A stretch of DNA of 19,908 nt, from positions 1 to 19,908 of the forward strand of contig CAYSXI010000089.1 in NCBI GenBank assembly GCA_964434955.1. Reading direction: 5' to 3'. Shown piece by piece: positions 15,618-19,908 of this stretch. Each line of letters begins with the position of its first letter. The stretch's first letter is position 1. The notes below the pieces were generated by a model. That model saw nothing but the letters and a program-made list of their open reading frames with translations, ran no database searches and was not told where the DNA came from. This DNA is from JANQLU01 sp964434955 (GTDB lineage: Bacteria > Planctomycetota > Planctomycetia > Pirellulales > Pirellulaceae). The position numbers were made by a program, and so were the translations under genes.

Positions 15618-17063
15618 ATGTCGCAATCCGTATTTGACTGCCCGCTTTGCGAATCCCCGTTTCAGGCTCCGTCACTTTTTGCGGGACGCTCCGTGAAATG
15701 CCCGCACTGCAAGCAAGTCGTCAACTTGCCGGCGGCGGAATCAACGGCGGCAACCAACGAATCCGGATCGGGAAGTCGATCGAAGCCGAGTAAAAACAAA
15801 CCAACATCCACGTCTGGCTCCGCTCCGCCACCGGTTCAACCGCTTCAACTGAAAAACGCCCCGGTCCCTTCGCCAACGGCACCCGAAGTCATTTCCGGGC
15901 CCCCTGAGCCGCCCCAACCGAATCCACCAAACCCTCCGCAAAAAGTAATCGCGTGTCCAGAATGCGCTGGCAAATTCCAAGTCAGTTCCGAGTTTTTTGG
16001 GCAAGCCGTGGGCTGTCCACATTGCCGACAGCCGGTGCAAACCGACTTGGAAGGAAACGTGGTCGAGGAAAGCCAACCCGAACTTCCAACGCCGTCGATC
16101 TCGACGCGAGGCTCTTCCAAATCGAAAAAGAAGAAAAGTTCTTCATCTGCAACCGCGGCGGCGCCGGATGTCGACGCGGCGATGTTCGCTCCGGGTTTTG
16201 ACCCGGCCAAGAAATCCAGAAAGAAGTCGGCGGCCGGAAAATCGGCGAAAATCGAGATCCCAGGACCCGCCCCAACCGGTTCTGAAACTGGACAAGCCGA
16301 CGCGAATCAAGACAAACCAAGTATCAAATCCAAGCCGACGCTGGACAAACCGACGCTGGACAAGCTGACGCCAAAGAAACCCAAGGCTGTTAAATCGGAA
16401 TCCTCCACCAAGTCGCAGGACAAATCCAAGCCGAACGAAGCCAAAGCAGGCAAAGCAGAAAAAGTTTCCGGTAAATCGCCAAAGCACAACGACTCGCCCA
16501 AGCTTGATGCTCCCCCGCTTTCGCAATCCGCACCCGGGTCGCCAACGCCGAATCCGCCGCCGCCAACTTCGAAAACTCCGCCGCCCGTAACAACACCGCC
16601 GGTACCCGGGGAGAGCCAAGCGGCCGCGGACAATTCGAAACAAACCACGGACGCCAAATCGGAAAAAGCCGGCCTTCAAACGGTCGCACCCAAAAGTGCT
16701 TCGAATACAGAGTCGGCCAAAGAGAGAGCCAAGGACGAGAAAGAAAAAGCACGGAGCGCCAAACAAGCGGAAGAAGCAAAACGCGATCACGACGAACTTG
16801 TCGCCATGCTACCGCCCAAATTTGTCGATCCTTCCATGTCCGATCGATTCAAGCATTCGGTTCTTATCCCGAACGCTTCGGGAGGTTTTACCGAACTGGA
16901 TGCTGGCGTCACTCGAGTCAGCTATCGTGGCACGGAATACGAAGTTGCCAGCGCGGATTCGGCTTCCGGAAAGATGACGCGACTCATTTATCGGATCATC
17001 ATTTTCATACTCTGTGCGGCGATGCTTTATGGAGCCATTTTCGTGCTTTTCTTGATGGACTGA
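15618..17063 (+). CDS. Double zinc-ribbon, proline/lysine-rich protein with C-terminal membrane anchor
   Basis: A 481-residue protein with three parts. Two short zinc ribbons open it: FDCPLCESPF...KCPHCKQVV (Cys8, 11, 28, 31) and ACPECAGKF...GCPHCRQPV (Cys113, 116, 133, 136). They resemble each other and the MJ0042-type ribbon, so they look like a tandem duplication. Residues about 140-400 are low-complexity, rich in Pro, Lys, Ser and Ala, with a tandem KPTLDKPTLDKLTPKK and proline runs. A short folded segment (PPKFVDPSMSDRFKHS ... RVSYRGTEYEVA) precedes a single C-terminal helix (about 457-478), giving a tail-anchored layout with the ribbons in the cytoplasm. Function unknown; such architecture is common in planctomycetes as far as I recall. 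ATG 15618 follows GGGGAAG at about 11 bases. Confidence 0.85.
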   Translation: MSQSVFDCPLCESPFQAPSLFAGRSVKCPHCKQVVNLPAAESTAATNESGSGSRSKPSKNKPTSTSGSAPPPVQPLQLKNAPVPSPTAPEVISGPPEPPQPNPPNPPQKVIACPECAGKFQVSSEFFGQAVGCPHCRQPVQTDLEGNVVEESQPELPTPSISTRGSSKSKKKKSSSSATAAAPDVDAAMFAPGFDPAKKSRKKSAAGKSAKIEIPGPAPTGSETGQADANQDKPSIKSKPTLDKPTLDKLTPKKPKAVKSESSTKSQDKSKPNEAKAGKAEKVSGKSPKHNDSPKLDAPPLSQSAPGSPTPNPPPPTSKTPPPVTTPPVPGESQAAADNSKQTTDAKSEKAGLQTVAPKSASNTESAKERAKDEKEKARSAKQAEEAKRDHDELVAMLPPKFVDPSMSDRFKHSVLIPNASGGFTELDAGVTRVSYRGTEYEVASADSASGKMTRLIYRIIIFILCAAMLYGAIFVLFLMD

Positions 17064-17074
17064 TTTTTGCCGAC

Positions 17075-17950
17075 TTATCCGTCCGCCATCAATTCTTTTC
17101 CGATTTGAAAGATCTCTGGCGCAGCCAAAACTCGATCGTTTTGTTCAAACAAAGCGAGGACTGCTCGCTTGTGAATTTTCATTTTGAGTCCACCCACACC
17201 GATTGCGCCGTAACAATTGACTCCGTCGACCTCGTTGGCCTTGTCCGTAACGCCGATCTTCTCGATCCCCAGGGGCGGAACCGCATTCACATCGACCGCG
17301 ACCTTCACTGAGCTGTTTGCTGCCCAAAATTCGTCCGGCCAGAGACATACCCCCGCACCTCCACAAGCGAAAACAAGTGAACTTTCTCCGATGGCATCGA
17401 GTACCTGGCCCGAATCAGAAAGTTCAAATGGCTCGGCTTTCCCCGGAAGACTGCCGAGTGATTGAAGGCTCTGGCAAGCCGTCTCGGCTTTATCCAGTTT
17501 CCGAGATGTCAAAGTGACGTGAGCGCCTTCCCGCATCAACAGCTCGGCGCAACGAACGCCGACGGGGCCCGTTCCAGCTAACACGGTGGCTCGAGACTCA
17601 GAAAGTTCGACATGCCTTGCGGCGGAGAGCACCGCCGCCGCAGCGGTTGTATTGGAACCATTGCTATCCAGCATGGCCGAAACTCGACAAGGGCCGAAAA
17701 ATGTGTTCTTCACTTTTTCAAAAACGGCCTCGCCGGCAGCCACATTGCTCCCGCCAACAAAGATTGCGGTCGATCGCAAATTGTCCCCACCGCGCGTAAA
17801 AATGGCGCCGTGCACCATCGCTTCGACGTTGTCCGTCGTCACGTTTTGTTGACGAAGCAACACATCAACATCGGAATCAACCGCCGTGATGGAGTCGAAT
17901 ACGCTTGGCGCCGAATCCGTATCCAGTTGAAGCAGAATTTTTCGTGTCAT
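17075..17950 (-). CDS. mtdB: Methylene-tetrahydromethanopterin dehydrogenase (MtdB/MtdC-like)
   Basis: Oxidises methylene-H4MPT to methenyl-H4MPT with NAD(P)+, the step after Fae in H4MPT-linked formaldehyde oxidation. The 291-residue protein begins KILLQLDTDSAPSVFDSITAVDS (family N-terminus), has MVHGAIFTRGGDNLRSTAIFVGGSNVAAGEA in the pterin/catalytic domain, and a Rossmann motif AGTGPVGVR (125-133). The C-terminus YGAIGVGGLKMKIHKRA is also typical. I cannot tell MtdB from MtdC or MtdA by eye; the fae neighbour favours H4MPT over tetrahydrofolate. ATG 17950 fits the family start but lacks a clear ribosome site. It lies just 37 bases past the T tract of the fae terminator. Converges with the zinc-ribbon gene (11 bases between stops). 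Confidence 0.93.
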   Translation of the reverse strand: MTRKILLQLDTDSAPSVFDSITAVDSDVDVLLRQQNVTTDNVEAMVHGAIFTRGGDNLRSTAIFVGGSNVAAGEAVFEKVKNTFFGPCRVSAMLDSNGSNTTAAAAVLSAARHVELSESRATVLAGTGPVGVRCAELLMREGAHVTLTSRKLDKAETACQSLQSLGSLPGKAEPFELSDSGQVLDAIGESSLVFACGGAGVCLWPDEFWAANSSVKVAVDVNAVPPLGIEKIGVTDKANEVDGVNCYGAIGVGGLKMKIHKRAVLALFEQNDRVLAAPEIFQIGKELMADG

Positions 17951-17987
17951 GGCCGGCGATTACTTTGATTGCATTGTTGAAGTGCAT

Positions 17988-18015
17988 AAAAAAACCCGCG
18001 CTCGAAGCGCGGGTT
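17988..18015 (-). terminator. Rho-independent terminator after fae
   Basis: AACCCGCGC/GCGCGGGTT stem with a 5-base loop, followed on the minus strand by seven T (17988-17994). GC-rich and strong-looking, 17 bases past the fae stop. It stands between fae and the mtdB-like gene, which are in the same direction. Confidence 0.9.
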
Positions 18016-18032
18016 GATGATTTTCTTTTTGA

Positions 18033-18530
18033 CTAGAATCCACGGAATGGGTGAGCCGCTTCTTCTTTGCCCGCGATCATTTCGTCGGCCGAAGGCTTGC
18101 CGTTCATTGCATTGGCAATCGATTCTTTCGTTGCTTCATAGTTGTAGTCGTAGATCTTCTTGTCGTCTTCCGCTGCTTTGTGAATGAACACGCCGCAAAC
18201 GATGACGAGATCTTCGCACTGATCTTTTGGAATGACGCCATCGGCAACACTGTCAGCAACGGCCTTGGCGACAGCCGCTTGAGCTGGGCCGAACATCTGA
18301 ACCGCTTGTTTCAGATTGTCCATGGTGAATTTCGTGATCATCACGGTCGAGGGTTTGACAGCCAGGTTAGGCGTCAAAACTGCCAACAAGTTTGTGTGAC
18401 CTTTGCTCTGTGTGGCCAAAGCATTTGCGAATGCAACACCAACGGGGCCGTCCTTACTACCAATCAACAAATCAATGTGGGCAACTTCATTGCCATCGCC
18501 GACCAGCGATTCACCAACCAAAAGCGACAT
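18033..18530 (-). CDS. fae: Formaldehyde-activating enzyme
   Basis: Fae condenses formaldehyde with tetrahydromethanopterin to methylene-H4MPT, detoxifying formaldehyde and feeding C1 oxidation. The 165-residue protein aligns along its length with the Methylorubrum enzyme as I recall it: LVGESLVGDGNEVAHIDLLIGSKDG near the N-terminus with the catalytic His (His18 here), HTNLLAVLTPNLAVKPSTVMITK, AVQMFGPAQAAVAKAVADSV, VCGVFIHKAAEDDKKIYDYNYEATK and the C-terminal HPF. Start ATG 18530 has GGAGA 7 bases upstream. Its own terminator and good ribosome site suggest high expression as a single-gene transcript. Upstream is a 342-base divergent region shared with the ATP-grasp gene. Confidence 0.97.
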   Translation of the reverse strand: MSLLVGESLVGDGNEVAHIDLLIGSKDGPVGVAFANALATQSKGHTNLLAVLTPNLAVKPSTVMITKFTMDNLKQAVQMFGPAQAAVAKAVADSVADGVIPKDQCEDLVIVCGVFIHKAAEDDKKIYDYNYEATKESIANAMNGKPSADEMIAGKEEAAHPFRGF

Positions 18531-18537
18531 AGTCAAT

Positions 18538-18542
18538 TCTCC
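18538..18542 (-). promoter_or_regulatory. Ribosome site of fae
   Basis: GGAGA on the minus strand, 7 bases before ATG 18530. It fixes that start over a TTG two codons upstream. Confidence 0.75.
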
Positions 18543-18661
18543 GCGAATGGATCAAATCAAAAAACAAGTAAAGGGCATTGAAATCAGTGAGGGCTAATCG
18601 ATCGATCGACAGTTTCAAACCTCGGTTCGCAAGTCTGTCATCGCGGACAATTTGGCGGCGG

Positions 18662-18756
18662 CTGGCACAAGGGCAACTGGCCATTCAAATTGAACAAATG
18701 CAAAATAGATTGATCAAACCAAACCTGTAACTGGCACAATGAAACCCGCCAGTTGC
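18662..18756. promoter_or_regulatory. Repeat-bearing stretch in the fae/ATP-grasp divergent region
   Basis: The 18531-18872 gap between divergent genes has no open frame I can support. It contains CTGGCACAA twice (18662-18670 and 18731-18739), GCAACTGGC at 18673-18681 with its exact inverse GCCAGTTGC at 18748-18756, and a one-mismatch copy GTAACTGGC at 18727-18735. Two copies combine the same ACTGGC core with the CTGGCACAA repeat. Also ATCGATCGATCGA near 18598-18609. These could be operator sites for a regulator of both genes; chance is not excluded. Confidence 0.4.
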
Positions 18757-18872
18757 TCGCTGCAAAAATTCGATTCGCAGAAAGCCTTCAAGTCAGCCCA
18801 TTTGTCATTTCAAAAAAGCTAAATTGCCTGGAAGTTTTCCAAGCGGTAGCAACTTATCAAAACCCATCGGCA

Positions 18873-19908
18873 ATGCCAACTACCCACAACAACAAGGAAG
18901 ATTTATCGGGCTTGCTGATCGTCGGAGCCAGTGCCAGAGCAGCTGCGAAGTCTGCGCAAAGTTTGAATGCTAGAATTTTTGCATTGGATCTTTTTGCAGA
19001 TTCCGACACTCGCGAAATGGCTTCCGCAAAAACATTCACGAATTGGTCGCAAGTCCCTGCCATCGCGAAAGGCATCCATGCTTCCCATGTCATGCTCACA
19101 GGAGGTGCAGAGTCTCATCCGCAAATCGTCGCTGCGATGTCGGAAGAATTTGGGCTGCTCGGAGCTGCCGCCGAACAAATCGGGCGAACGAAACGAATCG
19201 ACCAACTCGTCGACTTTTGCCAACGAAATGAGATCTCGTTTCCGCCAACAATCTTCAACGATGGCTCCCAAGAGCTTGACGCCGCAAGAAGGCTTGCGCC
19301 AGAAAACTGGTTGATCAAATATGAGAAAACCGTTGGCGGAAATGGGGTCCAACGCTTCGATTGTTTCGGCGAATCCCGATCGACGAATTTGCTCGTCGAT
19401 CAAGGCACCTACCTGCAGCGTCATCTGGAAGGCAATCTCATTTCCGCGACTTGCCTTGCCAACCATTCGGATTGTCGCTTGATTGGTTTGACGGAACAAC
19501 TCGTCGGGCAAACACAATTTAACGCTCCCGAGTTTGCCTATTGCGGTTCCATCGGACCGCTGACAATTGAACCGAAAATCAGGGAAGAGCTAAAACGAAT
19601 CGGCGCTGCGGTCGCTCGCGAATTTGAAATGCGGGGAATATTTGGACTGGATGCGATCGTCAAAAATGACCGGGTGTCGCTACTTGAGATCAATCCACGC
19701 TTCCCAGCGTCGGCAGAAATCTTTGATTCGCATTTCGCCATCAACCAACCGTCCGTTGTTCAGCTTCATGTTTCCGCGTGCATGAATGGTGAATTGCCGC
19801 CTCAAACACGATTTGATGAATCTGCCTTTCAAATTCCCAAAGCGGGAAAGGCGTTTCTGTTTAGCCCCTTTGCGGACGATTTTCGCCTGGACAGTCACCT
19901 ATTGGAAC
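18873..19908 (+). CDS. ATP-grasp family protein, C1-cluster type (runs off right edge)
   Basis: Open frame from ATG 18873 to the edge (345 codons, no stop); shadows on the other strand are not genes. It starts with a Rossmann-like segment LSGLLIVGASARAAAKSAQ (11-29) and shows an ATP-grasp core: NWLIKYEKTVGGNGVQRF (145-162, Lys149 and glycine loop for ATP), YLQRHLEGNLISATCLA (180-196), and the metal-binding end RGIFGLDAIVKNDRVSLLEINPRFPAS (254-280; Asp260, Glu272, Asn274). ATP-grasp enzymes ligate a carboxylate to an amine or thiol. Genes of this type occur in H4MPT C1 clusters of methylotrophs and planctomycetes (called orfY, if I recall correctly). A role in H4MPT or related cofactor synthesis is plausible, unproven. 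No clear ribosome site before the ATG. Confidence 0.88.
   Translation, partial: MPTTHNNKEDLSGLLIVGASARAAAKSAQSLNARIFALDLFADSDTREMASAKTFTNWSQVPAIAKGIHASHVMLTGGAESHPQIVAAMSEEFGLLGAAAEQIGRTKRIDQLVDFCQRNEISFPPTIFNDGSQELDAARRLAPENWLIKYEKTVGGNGVQRFDCFGESRSTNLLVDQGTYLQRHLEGNLISATCLANHSDCRLIGLTEQLVGQTQFNAPEFAYCGSIGPLTIEPKIREELKRIGAAVAREFEMRGIFGLDAIVKNDRVSLLEINPRFPASAEIFDSHFAINQPSVVQLHVSACMNGELPPQTRFDESAFQIPKAGKAFLFSPFADDFRLDSHLLE

Noticed and set aside
16320..16390. CRISPR-like or tandem DNA repeat
   Set aside because: The ctggaca-acgctgg repetition is two short codon-level copies within the linker of the zinc-ribbon gene, with no spacer pattern.
18537..18872. Sigma-70 promoters in the fae/ATP-grasp gap
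   Set aside because: Pairs such as TTGATC with TTCAAT at 17-base spacing exist on the minus strand, but matches are too weak to call.
18903..19517. Minus-strand open frame of 204 codons at the right end
   Set aside because: Antisense to the ATP-grasp gene, which reads on to the window edge with recognisable ATP and metal motifs.

Overview
The window looks like chromosomal DNA from a planctomycete, probably a Pirellulales-like lineage (phylum fairly confident, family a guess). The main reasons are a bacterial tetrahydromethanopterin (H4MPT) C1 set (fae, a methylene-H4MPT dehydrogenase gene and an ATP-grasp gene), a secreted protein beginning with a planctomycete-style 'IVLIAGDDEYRSEEA' segment, a very enlarged signal peptidase I, and a proline/lysine-rich double zinc-ribbon membrane protein. 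There is no phage, IS element, CRISPR array, rRNA or tRNA that I can support. A 26-base run of N at 8000-8025 interrupts one gene.

Layout. 1-4361 is a minus-strand housekeeping block: a partial secreted protein, trpS-acpS, a small lipoprotein and selB (selenocysteine insertion), followed by a small secreted basic protein (4527-5090). Plus-strand genes at 5215-7196 are proC, an acidic hypothetical protein and an EF-P paralogue of the EfpL/YeiP type. A minus-strand run at 7267-14003, read right to left, is signal peptidase I, lptB with a long charged tail, rhamnulokinase, an AGE-family sugar epimerase and a PhzF-family isomerase. Plus-strand genes at 14172-17063 are a VTT/DedA-like membrane protein, upp and the double zinc-ribbon protein. 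The right end (17075-19908) is the C1 region: a methylene-H4MPT dehydrogenase, fae, and a divergent ATP-grasp gene that runs off the edge.

How the genes fit together. Fae condenses formaldehyde with H4MPT and the MtdB-type enzyme oxidises the product, so the right end encodes the first two steps of the H4MPT-linked formaldehyde oxidation pathway; the ATP-grasp gene may serve cofactor synthesis (inference). A terminator sits between fae and the dehydrogenase gene with too little room after it for an ordinary promoter, suggesting read-through control. RhaB, the epimerase and PhzF look like a sugar-use operon. LptB (outer-membrane LPS transport), signal peptidase and a lipoprotein agree with a Gram-negative-type envelope.

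The most unusual items are the rebuilt signal peptidase I, the fae/dehydrogenase terminator arrangement, the repeats in the fae/ATP-grasp divergent region, and the EfpL-type factor. I did not find a clearly new defence or mobile system.
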